A DNA stretch of 64,000 bases from Mariniblastus sp. (lineage in GTDB: Bacteria; Planctomycetota; Planctomycetia; Pirellulales; Pirellulaceae). The notes beneath the pieces were generated by a model. The model did not search any database, was not told the origin of the DNA, and saw only the letters and a program-made list of their open reading frames with translations. Every line of letters begins with the position of its first letter. Position 1 is the first letter of the stretch. Positions 37,083 through 46,210 of this stretch are shown here, piece by piece. Location of the stretch: assembly GCA_022447605.1 (NCBI GenBank), contig JAKVBG010000004.1:62001-126000 (forward strand), written 5' to 3'. Position numbers and translations under genes: made by a program.

Positions 37083-38609
37083 TTGCCTGACAAACCAGCC
37101 AAATCGAAGATACTGACCAACGCGACATCCAACATGGCTGTTTTTGCCGTGATGATTGTTGTCACGTTCTTCATGACGCCCATCCTGGTCGCTGGACTCG
37201 GTGATGACCGTTACGGTATCTGGGTTTTTGTCGAATCGATCATCAAATACCTGGCCCTGTTTGACCTGGGAATAACCGCGGCAGTCGTCAAGTACGTTGC
37301 CAAGTTCAACGCAACCGAGGACCGTGACGAAGTCAACCGGATCTATTCGACCAGTATCGCCATCTTTTCTTCGTTGGGGCTGCTGGTTGGGTTAACCACT
37401 ATGGCCTACGCGCTTTTTGGGGCCTTGCCTCGTAGCATCGACTCGACGCTAGCCTATGAGGCAAGGATCATGATTGCCTTGCTCGGATTCAACTTGGCAG
37501 TTGGCTTGCCACTGAGTGTCTACAATTCGATTATCAGCGCCATCGAGTTGTACTGGGTGAAGAACATTGTCCAGATCCTGATACTGATCGGCCGGTCGCT
37601 GGTTTTTCTGTGGGTTCTGTCGGTCGGCGGGGGCATCGTAGCGATCGGGATTACCATCACGGCCTTCGCACTGCTTCAACACCTGGCATTACTGGTGATC
37701 GCACACGTCAAAGTCCCCAGTCTGAAGTTTTCTCTCAAGTCAATCACGTCGGGAACCTTCCGCCAGGTTCGCAACTACAGTATCTGGTCGTTCATCGCGG
37801 CTATCAGTTCTCGCGTCTCCTTTCAAACGGACGCTCTGGTCATTGGCTTCTGTCTTGACCCCAGTTCGGTAACCTACTTCGCGATTGCGGCTCGATTGGT
37901 GCAGTACTCCAAGTCGTTCGTCCGATCGGCCACCATGGTGTTGACCCCCCGGTTCAGTGTGCTCGAATCGCTGGGCGATTATGGCGAGGTTCGACGACTC
38001 CTGATTTTCGGGACTCGCATCACTGTTTGGTTGTCCTGTTTTATCAGTCAAGGTTTGATTTTGTTGGGTCCCGACTTTATCGGGAGATGGATGGGGGCAT
38101 CCTTTCAGGAGATCAGTTCCCCGGTGTTAATTATCCTGGCTTTGCCGCTGCCACTCTTTCTGGCCCATTCCGTCTCGGCCCGTGTCCTGTATGGAATTGG
38201 AAAAGTACGACCGTTTGCCACCACGACAGCCATTTGCGCGATCCTGAATCTCGGTTTGAGTCTGCTTCTGGTGCGGCACTGGGGAATTGCCGGCGTGGCG
38301 ATCGGAACCGCCATCCCTTGCCTTGTTCAGGTGCTGATGATTGCCTACATCGTTTGCCGGGCCACGGAATTGCCAATCTGGCGATTCTTTCAACAAGCTT
38401 ATCTCGCCCCGCTTTGTGGAGCTGCACTCGCCACATTTGCCTGGTGGTGGGTTCTTGCCTACCTCTCATTAAACTCATACCTGTCGATTTTCTGCGGAGG
38501 TATAATCGGGTTGGGCCTGAACCTGCTCTTAATCCTGATTTTTGACCGGGAACTTTGGCAACTGGTCCGGGGAAAAGTCAACGTGTTCCTGGGAAGAGAA
38601 GACCATTAA
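37083..38609 (+). CDS. Oligosaccharide flippase (Wzx/MATE-like)
   Basis: A 508-residue membrane protein with about 12-14 hydrophobic segments of the polysaccharide transport family. It should move the completed lipid-linked repeat unit across the inner membrane. The TTG at 37083 is taken as start because the sequence LTNATSNMAVFAVM matches the normal beginning of the family; the first in-frame ATG (37134) would cut into the first helix. Motifs include YGIWVFVESIIKYLALFDLG and FQTDALVIGFCLDPSSVTYF. A short frame ATG 37055 to TGA 37090 overlaps the start and could couple translation. Confidence 0.9.
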   Translation: MPDKPAKSKILTNATSNMAVFAVMIVVTFFMTPILVAGLGDDRYGIWVFVESIIKYLALFDLGITAAVVKYVAKFNATEDRDEVNRIYSTSIAIFSSLGLLVGLTTMAYALFGALPRSIDSTLAYEARIMIALLGFNLAVGLPLSVYNSIISAIELYWVKNIVQILILIGRSLVFLWVLSVGGGIVAIGITITAFALLQHLALLVIAHVKVPSLKFSLKSITSGTFRQVRNYSIWSFIAAISSRVSFQTDALVIGFCLDPSSVTYFAIAARLVQYSKSFVRSATMVLTPRFSVLESLGDYGEVRRLLIFGTRITVWLSCFISQGLILLGPDFIGRWMGASFQEISSPVLIILALPLPLFLAHSVSARVLYGIGKVRPFATTTAICAILNLGLSLLLVRHWGIAGVAIGTAIPCLVQVLMIAYIVCRATELPIWRFFQQAYLAPLCGAALATFAWWWVLAYLSLNSYLSIFCGGIIGLGLNLLLILIFDRELWQLVRGKVNVFLGREDH

Positions 38610-38612
38610 CTG

Positions 38613-39557
38613 ATGTCGAATCCGTCACCCGTTTTTATCTTGGGTTCACCCCGATCCGGGACAACCCTGTTTAGTTTGTTGCTGAAACAGCAGCCGCAGC
38701 TGGCCATTCCGTACGAGTCTCATTTTATCGTGCCGGTAGCAAAAAAGTGGGGAAACGTAAACGACGCTGATTTTCCGGGCGTTCGGCAAGAGATTCTCGA
38801 CGAGATTTTTTCATCCCCCTATGTGGAAGATTGGCATCCCGCCGTCAATCGAGAACAAATCGATCTGCAAGCATGTGACAACTTGCCCTCGTTGATTGAG
38901 GCCGTCTTCCAGGCCTACGCCAAGAACTCATCGAAGGAACGCTGGGGAGACAAGACACCCGGCTACCTGACTCATGCGGACACGCTGCATCAGCTATTCC
39001 CCAACGGCAAGTTTATCCATCTGGTACGCGATGGTCGGGACGCCTCCTTATCCCTGATCAAAACAGACTTCGGTCCTAACAATTTTCTTTCTGCCATTCA
39101 GCATTGGCAAAAAAATGTGACCATCGCCCGCAAAATGTTGGCGATGCTCGACACCAACCAGCAGATGGAAATTCGGTACGAAGATCTCGTTCAAACGCCA
39201 GAGCCTATTCTCGAATCAGTCTGTCATTTCCTGGACCTGGAATATACGCCGGGCATGCTGGAGAATTTTTCGAATAATGTTGCTTCTGGGGTGGGTGATC
39301 GTGTTCACACCCATCACAACAATTTATTACAGCCTATCAATTCCGGTTCCTGCCAAAAATGGAAACAGGAATTGGGAAGGGCTGATCAACACTTGGCCTG
39401 GAAAACTGCGGGCCATCTGCTGGCGGAACTCGGTTACGAATCCGGCGCCACCTGCTCTCTGCTTTCGCGAGAAATCCGAAGAGCCTTCCATCGCTACCAG
39501 GGCTCGTTCGGCGGTCGGGCGAAGGCAGCAAAACCTAAAAAGAAACGTACCGAATAA
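38613..39557 (+). CDS. Sulfotransferase
   Basis: A 314-residue PAPS-dependent sulfotransferase. FILGSPRSGTTLF (residues 8-20) is the 5'-phosphosulfate loop, and KFIHLVRDGRDASLSL is the 3'-phosphate site. It starts 4 bp after the flippase stop codon, so it is in the same operon. It is clearly different from the sulfotransferase at 36202, which suggests two distinct sulfation positions. The basic tail (GGRAKAAKPKKKR) is unusual. Confidence 0.92.
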   Translation: MSNPSPVFILGSPRSGTTLFSLLLKQQPQLAIPYESHFIVPVAKKWGNVNDADFPGVRQEILDEIFSSPYVEDWHPAVNREQIDLQACDNLPSLIEAVFQAYAKNSSKERWGDKTPGYLTHADTLHQLFPNGKFIHLVRDGRDASLSLIKTDFGPNNFLSAIQHWQKNVTIARKMLAMLDTNQQMEIRYEDLVQTPEPILESVCHFLDLEYTPGMLENFSNNVASGVGDRVHTHHNNLLQPINSGSCQKWKQELGRADQHLAWKTAGHLLAELGYESGATCSLLSREIRRAFHRYQGSFGGRAKAAKPKKKRTE

Positions 39558-39562
39558 CAGGG

Positions 39563-39579
39563 GTTGGCTATCTGCCAAC
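39563..39579. terminator. Stem-loop between convergent genes
   Basis: A perfect 6-bp stem GTTGGC / GCCAAC with a 5-base loop lies in the 30-bp gap between the sulfotransferase and the leftward glycosyltransferase. There is no T-run on either side, so a bidirectional terminator role is only suggested by its position. Confidence 0.35.
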
Positions 39580-39587
39580 GACCTTCT

Positions 39588-40637
39588 CTAGCCGCTCTTG
39601 GCGGCACCCAATATCTTGGCAGCCCGCAAAATCCGCCGCACGAACGCGGCGTGCGTGAAGTTCTTTTCTACATGCTGGTGACCTGCCTGGCCCATTTTCT
39701 CGACGAGCTCCCGATCATTCCACAGGGTAAGGATGCGCTCTCGCAACAACTGAGAATCGCCCGAGGGAACCACGAAACCTGTTTCTCCGTCGACAATGTA
39801 ATCGGCGGCGGCAATGCTGTCGGCCGCGATCACCGGTTTCCCATGCCACATCCCGTTACAAAAATTCGCTTCACCCCCACCTTTTAACCCGGTGTAGGTC
39901 ATGGGGATCACCATGAAGCAGGAGCTGGCCTGAAGCTTGGCAAAATCGGGTTCGGTCGCTCCCAGCTTGACGACGTTCGGCAAGTCTTCAATCCTCCTCC
40001 GAACCTCCGGGTCCGTGGCACAAATGATGACCGGGATGCCCGTACCGCGCACCGCTTCAACGAGGCATTGATAATCACGCTTACCATTGCCGCAGGCAAA
40101 GACGTAATTCCCAATGGGCAAGTCGTAACGGGGCCCCTTGGTATGATTGGCCTTGAAGGGAATAAAAATAAATCGATCTTCGGGCATTCCCAGGAACCTG
40201 GCATGCGAGGCAACTTGTGGCGATGACCAGAGTACGGACAGTGTCATCCCCTTCATGGCCGTGGCCATGACCTTTTGCTTCCAGCCTTCACTCACCTCGA
40301 CAAAGATATCCCAGCAGAGGACATTCCGTTTGCGGAGAAAGAGGAACCGGTTGAGCAATCCCGCATAAAACCAGATCTTGGTCGCCCCATTGATGACCAG
40401 CACATTGGCAGACTTGCAGGCCCACAGTAATTGGAATGCGTAAATCAGGCTGCCAAGATTTCGCGAAATTTTATTCGCAAGCTTCACCAAGAAGCCGGCT
40501 GGAATCACCCGCAGGTCAATGTTCACCTCTGACGAAAAGGCTTCATGGCCAATCAGCTCGATCGCCTTGTCGTCCACAAAGTCCTGATCGAGCGCCCGCC
40601 AATCGTGACAAATATCTTGCAGGGTTGGATTCGACAT
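39588..40637 (-). CDS. Family 4-like glycosyltransferase, opposite strand
   Basis: A 349-residue GT-B-type protein. The donor-binding half is recognisable: NYVFACGNGKRDYQCLVEA, VVKLGATEPDFAKLQASSC, then GGGEANFCNGMWHGKPVIAA and DGETGFVVPSGDSQLL. The N-terminal half is divergent and lacks the usual glycine loop. A hydrophobic stretch (LGSLIYAFQLLWACKSANVLV) may bind the membrane. It converges on the exopolysaccharide operon with 30 bp between stops, so it has its own promoter to the right. It may act in the same pathway. Confidence 0.82.
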   Translation of the reverse strand: MSNPTLQDICHDWRALDQDFVDDKAIELIGHEAFSSEVNIDLRVIPAGFLVKLANKISRNLGSLIYAFQLLWACKSANVLVINGATKIWFYAGLLNRFLFLRKRNVLCWDIFVEVSEGWKQKVMATAMKGMTLSVLWSSPQVASHARFLGMPEDRFIFIPFKANHTKGPRYDLPIGNYVFACGNGKRDYQCLVEAVRGTGIPVIICATDPEVRRRIEDLPNVVKLGATEPDFAKLQASSCFMVIPMTYTGLKGGGEANFCNGMWHGKPVIAADSIAAADYIVDGETGFVVPSGDSQLLRERILTLWNDRELVEKMGQAGHQHVEKNFTHAAFVRRILRAAKILGAAKSG

Positions 40638-40928
40638 AAGGCAGTGATCGGGGTGAAGAAAGGGAACGGCTGGTGGCTAATTATGATCGCCCTGGACCAA
40701 TCGAGTCAAACGGTGACAGGCTCTTGCACCAGGACAGGCACATCATGAAATCGATGGAAGGAAAGTCCTTGTTACTGGAGATTCAACCCGCTCGGCACAC
40801 CTGGAGACAGGCCAAATCAGGAAAGGTGCAGAACAATGGGCAGGCAGTTTCCTAGCTTAATTGGATAGGACAAAAATTCCAGTCCGTTTCATCGCTAGAG
40901 GGTCACGCAGGCAAGAGAAAAGGGCTGA
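40638..40928. other. Intergenic region left of the giant surface protein
   Basis: About 290 bp that should contain the promoter of the glycosyltransferase and the end of the surface-protein transcript. I see no gene and no clear terminator hairpin. Confidence 0.5.
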
Positions 40929-43900
40929 CTATTCGTCGATCCAGTGGAAGTCAAAGCCGACATTATTTTCACTGGTCCTGTCAACAGCCAGATTCAAATA
41001 GATGTCCGCATGGTCAAAGCCTTCGAAGTAACGGTCCAGTCCACCACCACGATAGGTTCCATGATCGTCTTCCAGGTCAATCTGGTCCTGGGATTCGGTC
41101 CCGTGAATCTCAACCGTATCCGCACCACCCTGGCTGGCGTGAGCAGACACTACGGCAAAACCGTTGGCCCGGTGGAATGAACGGCTGTTCTGCATCAAGG
41201 TAAAGCCTGCCACACTATACAGGTAATCATCCCATTCGGAGTCGAACATCTGCACCGAATCGAAGCCACCATTGACGGAACTGACCACCTGGGTTTCAAA
41301 ATGATTCAACAGGATGGAAAACGACGGGTTGGCAACAGTCGTGGAGCCCGACCTCATCACGACCTGGTCATCGTGAGCCGAATCCTTCAGGTAGAACGCA
41401 TCGTGACCGTCGCCCGCATTGATGGCGGCAGACTTGAACCCGCTAAAGAAATTGGAATATCCGTCGCCATAAAACCGGACCCAGTCCTGGGAACCGACCA
41501 GCGTATCATTGCCAGTGGTCGCCGACACCGTGGCTGCATCATCACCGCGATTGGCGAGATAGGTATAAGTCTCTGCAAAACCAAATGCGGCTTGAATACC
41601 GGCGCTATTGGTTAATTCGACCATCCCGCTGGTGATGCGAACATCATCAAAACCAGCCATCCCCTTCATCACGGCTTTGTCGTTCCCGCCCAGAGAATAA
41701 GCCTCGACCTGATCGAAACCAGTCACCCGCAGGACACCTCCAGCGGTCACCATAAAGGCCACTTCGTCGTCGGGAAAACTATAGAATTGCTCGTCGCCCT
41801 GTGAGCCCATGAACTGGATTGAATCCTGTCCACCGGACCCTCCCCGGACGATCTGGGTTTCGAATTGCGAGGCAACCAGGACCCGATTCGAATCGGACCA
41901 GCTCAAATTCCCCGCTCGCATCTGAATCGCATCGTTGTCCTCGGTGTCATTGAGATACAGCTCGTCCTGACCCATTCCCGCCAACAGTGTCACATCGGCA
42001 AAACCGTTAATGCGATGACTGAAACCCGTTCCCATGAAAATCAGTGAATCAAAGGAACCAAGAACCGTTTCCTTTTCGGTTGTCCCAATCAAGCTGGCCG
42101 TATCCTGACCACTGCTGGATGTGATGATCGTCCGGTCAAACCCCTGGGCCTCACGGACCGCGCCGCCTGATTCCGTGAGCCGGCCGAGCAGGTCATTGGC
42201 GTAAAGTGAATCATTCCCCGCCGAATCGTGCAGAACGGCCGTATCCCATCCACCGTTTTGAGATCGACCACTCACCGAATCAAAACCATCTGCCCGCAGG
42301 ACGAGGCCGCCGGACAACATCAAGGAGTGGCTGGCATAGCTATAAAATCGGTCGTTGGCCACCGTATCAACAAACACGACCGCATCATGGCCAGCGGACT
42401 CGCGGGCAACTACCCGCTCAAACTCGTTGGCAATAATTGTCAAGTCCGACGTAGAAAAATTGGCGACGTCTGCCGAAAGCCGAAGCGAATCATCGCCAGC
42501 CGTCCCGTTCAGGTAGACATGGTCGTTCCCGGTTCCCAGCTGCACATTGACGTTCTCGATACTGGATGTCACCATCTTCATCACGGGGGTCGTCAAAACG
42601 ACGGTGCCGTTGGTCAGGTTAAGGATATCGTCACCGGTTGACCCAAGCAGGTTCACCGTATCTTCCCCTGCATCGCCGCGAAAGTGAATCTTCTCCGTTC
42701 CCTGGTTCACGCTGAAATGAAGCCCGTCAATCAGGAAGGCGAGCGGGTCGTCGGCGGACCAGGAAAACTGGTTCTGACCGTCGGTCGCATCGACATACAG
42801 GGTCGTACCGTCGTAGAACAGCGAATAGTCACCATGGTTGGGCGGGTTGATGCCGAGCTCGATATCGATCTCCTGTTGCCGATCGGCCAGGAAACTTAGC
42901 GAGGCTTCTGAATTTTCACCGGTCACGGTCACCGTGTACTCGCCGAAAATCGTATTGACGTCCCCAGTCGTATGCAGCTCTGAGAGCACGATTTGGGCAT
43001 GGCCATTGGCGTCGGTTGTGCCAGTGAAAACCTCATTATTTTCAGCATCAAGCACCCGAACCGCCGCATCGGCAATCAGGTTGCCCATCATATCTTTCAC
43101 CAGGAAACCGGTCGACCAGCGGACGTTGAACTCGGCCCGAGATTCGGGTGGCGCGCTGGCGGTATATTTTACGAAATGGCTACCAGCAACCGCATCCCGT
43201 GTTGCCTGGTCGGCAAACAACGTGTCCACCAGGTTCACTGTCGTATGGCCCTCGGTCTGGCTGGCGGATACATAACCCGCCTCGAATGGACGCCTATCTT
43301 CAGCAGGCAGAATGGTCAGGTTGGAGCGGATCAGGTCGACATGGGTATTCATCGTTCGGCCAAAGATCCCATCATTGGTCACCAGTGTGTTGTCGTAAAT
43401 CTGCAAACCGGATGAATCAGGCCCGTCCAACTTGAAAACGGCCGTTCGCGAGCCGCGGTTGTCAACGGTAAACGTGTTCTCGTAGACGTTGACATTATCG
43501 ACCACGCCGTTGGCGCGAAATGCATAACCCATCGTGAATTCCGCATTCACATAGACGTGGTTGCGGAAAATTTCGGCGTTTTTGTCACCTTCGATTTGTA
43601 TGCCATAGGCACCCCCCAGCTGGACGCCCCCATTGCCACTGTACTCCTGATTGTTGGCCATGCCCTGAACTCGGATCGTGTTGTCGTACACGCGCCGGGC
43701 ACCCTCCGATCCCCGAATGAAGATCCCGCGAGCCGAGTAATCGGCATGGCCACAGTCGATCACATTGTCATAAACATCGGTCCCGACACCTCGGGCAAAA
43801 ATAGCGAACGCGTTCGTGTACTTCGATTTAAGACGAATCGTATTGCCGTAAACTTGGCTACTCGCGTCACCGGAAAGGTACAGGCCAACGTGAGGTCCAT

Positions 43901-45686
43901 TGTGAATCTGGTTGTTGGCGAATGTCCCCTCGAAGTTCATGATCACGGCACCATGATTATTATCTCGACTGAGGATGGTTTTCACATTGCTCGTAAAATG
44001 GCTCCCCTGAATCAACCCATCAGATCCGGAACGCCAATAAACGGCAGAGGCATTGGCACCCGCCACGGTCACGTTCAAATTGTCCAACGTGACGTCGGCC
44101 GCTTGACGGACCAACACACCGTGTCCCCACGTTCCACCATCCTGCCCCTGGACGATATCACCATTGCGAATCAGGCTATTTCCCGCGGTGCCATACGACG
44201 TGAAATCGACGTATTCCTCGGCCGCCCAGGAAAACGTACTTACGGCCACTCCATAAGTCCGCGTGCGCTGAACCTTAACGTCATCAACAATGACCCGGTT
44301 TTCGCTGAAGGCCCCTTCGACCCCGACTCGCAACTGGTAGGTATTGTCAGCTGCACCCGTTTTAAACACCTCTTCCTGAAACTGGATTCCGCGGTTGTTG
44401 TTATTACCGTAGTCAACCCGATAGACGGTTCCATCCGACATGTTCTCCAGTTCAACAAACGCGATCACATCGGGAACATCCTTCTTGTGGAACATTGCGG
44501 ACAGGCTGTAGGTCGTCTCGGCTTCCAGGGTGACCAGTGATTCGGAGACCACCGTCTGATTCAGACCCGAAGGTCCAAATCGCAACGAGTAGTCACCATC
44601 ATAGACCTCGTTGTCGATCCAAATGCCCTGGTATCGTTCTGCCGTCGGGGCCGCACTGAAATCCCAGCCGTCCGCCGATGTACCCTGGCCCGATTCAAAA
44701 CTCTGATTCACGATCGAGATGGGTGCCGCGTTGTTGTAAGTCACCGTGTGACCGTTCAGATCGAACACGATGTCCTTGGCGATGATGGCAAACGCCGATC
44801 CATCAGTCGCGACGTCGGTTTGCAACACATACGTCTCCCCCCGTTGGTCGAGGTAGTACGGTCCAGGCCCTTGAGCGTCCAACCAGGCCTGATCAATATC
44901 GATCTGCAATGTGTGGTCCCAGTTCCACTGCGCCGAGGCACTGAACAACCGTGAACTTTTCACAGAACCTAATTGAAACTCCAGGTCCCAATCGCCGCCG
45001 GCCAGGGCAGACCCTGTCAGGTCGTTACTGGCAGCCACATCGGCCCCGGTTATCAACTGCACATTTCTGACCAGCTGACGACCTTCCTCGGTAGCTGCCA
45101 AATTGCACCCATAGAAAGAAATGTCAGCACTGCGGGTCAGACTGTGGCGCCAACCGCCCAGCTCAGCCACGTATCCCTGCCATGCTGCCCCGTTTATTTC
45201 CGTGTTACCCAATTGAACTCGCCCGTCACTCCCATGACTGACAATATGGACCGACTGAACATCGGAGTACCGATCCAAAGTGCGAGAAATCTGATGAACA
45301 CCATTGCGGTCGGTGTCCAGCAGAACCACGTCCAGGTTCCTGCCATCCCGCTTCTGCCGATCCAGGTCGATCAACAGCTTTCCCCAACCGGCCACCGCGC
45401 GGTCAAGAAAGACAATTTCATCAACACGGTTTCTTGAACTCAAGTCCTTGACCGTATTGGCAAACTGTTCCAGCCGAGGCGATTCATTCTGGATATCAGA
45501 CAACACGGGCTGTAGACGCGTGGCGGTTGCTGCCATCAAATTGCGAAAGTGGGCGTAATCAAAACCGGGACTTGGATGAGTCGACAATTGGGAGAGTCGA
45601 CCGGCCGTATTTTCAAACGGGTTCCGGCCAAACTGCGGCGCTGGATCGGTGGGCAACGATAAGGTTGCAGCGGCCTCGAACATCAC
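40929..45686 (-). CDS. Giant surface protein: DUF4347, CBM-like, beta-helix and repeat domains
   Basis: A 1585-residue protein. Domains in order: DUF4347 (about 87-250, with VHIVSHGSDGRVQLG and DISFYGCNLA), a carbohydrate-binding-like beta-sandwich (about 325-490), a right-handed parallel beta-helix (about 500-790, many VYDNTI-like rungs), a carboxypeptidase-regulatory/Ig-like domain (about 860-945), and 12 Asp/Gly-rich repeats from residue 1007 to the end. No signal peptide is visible. The frame starts with GTG at 45686 or ATG at 45683. Upstream of it an in-frame ATG at 45749 is separated by an amber codon at 45696-45698, so the N-terminus is uncertain. The domain set suggests a large extracellular adhesin or polysaccharide-binding protein. 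Confidence 0.85.
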   Translation of the reverse strand: MMFEAAATLSLPTDPAPQFGRNPFENTAGRLSQLSTHPSPGFDYAHFRNLMAATATRLQPVLSDIQNESPRLEQFANTVKDLSSRNRVDEIVFLDRAVAGWGKLLIDLDRQKRDGRNLDVVLLDTDRNGVHQISRTLDRYSDVQSVHIVSHGSDGRVQLGNTEINGAAWQGYVAELGGWRHSLTRSADISFYGCNLAATEEGRQLVRNVQLITGADVAASNDLTGSALAGGDWDLEFQLGSVKSSRLFSASAQWNWDHTLQIDIDQAWLDAQGPGPYYLDQRGETYVLQTDVATDGSAFAIIAKDIVFDLNGHTVTYNNAAPISIVNQSFESGQGTSADGWDFSAAPTAERYQGIWIDNEVYDGDYSLRFGPSGLNQTVVSESLVTLEAETTYSLSAMFHKKDVPDVIAFVELENMSDGTVYRVDYGNNNNRGIQFQEEVFKTGAADNTYQLRVGVEGAFSENRVIVDDVKVQRTRTYGVAVSTFSWAAEEYVDFTSYGTAGNSLIRNGDIVQGQDGGTWGHGVLVRQAADVTLDNLNVTVAGANASAVYWRSGSDGLIQGSHFTSNVKTILSRDNNHGAVIMNFEGTFANNQIHNGPHVGLYLSGDASSQVYGNTIRLKSKYTNAFAIFARGVGTDVYDNVIDCGHADYSARGIFIRGSEGARRVYDNTIRVQGMANNQEYSGNGGVQLGGAYGIQIEGDKNAEIFRNHVYVNAEFTMGYAFRANGVVDNVNVYENTFTVDNRGSRTAVFKLDGPDSSGLQIYDNTLVTNDGIFGRTMNTHVDLIRSNLTILPAEDRRPFEAGYVSASQTEGHTTVNLVDTLFADQATRDAVAGSHFVKYTASAPPESRAEFNVRWSTGFLVKDMMGNLIADAAVRVLDAENNEVFTGTTDANGHAQIVLSELHTTGDVNTIFGEYTVTVTGENSEASLSFLADRQQEIDIELGINPPNHGDYSLFYDGTTLYVDATDGQNQFSWSADDPLAFLIDGLHFSVNQGTEKIHFRGDAGEDTVNLLGSTGDDILNLTNGTVVLTTPVMKMVTSSIENVNVQLGTGNDHVYLNGTAGDDSLRLSADVANFSTSDLTIIANEFERVVARESAGHDAVVFVDTVANDRFYSYASHSLMLSGGLVLRADGFDSVSGRSQNGGWDTAVLHDSAGNDSLYANDLLGRLTESGGAVREAQGFDRTIITSSSGQDTASLIGTTEKETVLGSFDSLIFMGTGFSHRINGFADVTLLAGMGQDELYLNDTEDNDAIQMRAGNLSWSDSNRVLVASQFETQIVRGGSGGQDSIQFMGSQGDEQFYSFPDDEVAFMVTAGGVLRVTGFDQVEAYSLGGNDKAVMKGMAGFDDVRITSGMVELTNSAGIQAAFGFAETYTYLANRGDDAATVSATTGNDTLVGSQDWVRFYGDGYSNFFSGFKSAAINAGDGHDAFYLKDSAHDDQVVMRSGSTTVANPSFSILLNHFETQVVSSVNGGFDSVQMFDSEWDDYLYSVAGFTLMQNSRSFHRANGFAVVSAHASQGGADTVEIHGTESQDQIDLEDDHGTYRGGGLDRYFEGFDHADIYLNLAVDRTSENNVGFDFHWIDE
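40983..42668 (-). repeat. Three super-repeats of about 187 residues, each of four different units
   Basis: Twelve units of 46-49 residues share the pattern G-x-D near the start, D/N-D about 12 residues later and G-F-x-x-V late. Units 1, 5, 9 resemble each other, as do 2, 6, 10 (GxDxxYL plus EFE/QFE/HFE), 3, 7, 11 (FYSY/FYSF/LYSV) and 4, 8, 12. The super-repeats begin at 42668, 42110 and 41546, spaced 186 and 188 residues apart. The DNA has diverged, so the duplication is old. Confidence 0.75.
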
Positions 45687-45695
45687 TCTTTCACT

Positions 45696-45698
45696 CTA
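45696..45698 (-). other. In-frame amber codon upstream of the giant surface protein
   Basis: Reading leftward from the ATG at 45749, the frame encodes 17 residues (MKHGILPPDWQDDQREK), then TAG, then SERVMFEAAATL, which continues as the annotated protein. The part after the stop resembles the L-E-x-R-V motif that precedes DUF4347 domains; the TAG stands exactly where leucine is expected and is one base from TTG. Confidence 0.6.
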
Positions 45699-45749
45699 CT
45701 TCTCGCGCTGGTCATCTTGCCAATCAGGGGGCAAAATGCCGTGTTTCAT

Positions 45750-46210
45750 TAACAGCCCGGCGTATCACACCAGGACCCTAAAAAACTTTATGTCCGTTTC
45801 GAGGCAGCGGAGGAGATTATTGAAATTTCTGGCACCAATCAACTGAAAAAAAAAATCGTGCCAGCCGATGGAACCGTTACGACCGTCATTGGGGACGCCA
45901 TTGCTGACGGTGTTCCTCCCTGGGTTTCATGCGAAAGACCGAGAAAGGCGATTTACATCCATGAATTTGAAGGCGAGTCATAACCAGATCGATGGTACCT
46001 TCCCCAGAACTCCAGAGCAAATTGACCCTTTAAGAAACCAGCAGCTAGCCGCAGCATATCGATCCCCTCATGACTTGAAAGCTACCCCCATCCGGGGGTT
46101 CCCGGCGTCAATCCATTAGCAGGGACGTCCCTTGGCAACTGAAGCGTGAATCAAAGCACACACTCGTACTGGCAGACCGGGCTGCCCTGATCTGGCCGCC
46201 CAGCAAAAAG
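45750..46210. other. Intergenic region, no gene seen
   Basis: About 460 bp. A frame of 83 codons at 45868-46119 has no recognisable motif or ribosome-binding site and is not called. The promoter of the giant surface protein should lie here; a run of ten adenines occurs near 45845-45854. Confidence 0.5.

Noticed and set aside
43557-44540. Open frame of 327 codons on the plus strand
   Set aside because: Antisense to the beta-helix part of the giant surface protein; regular beta-helix codons create long antisense frames.
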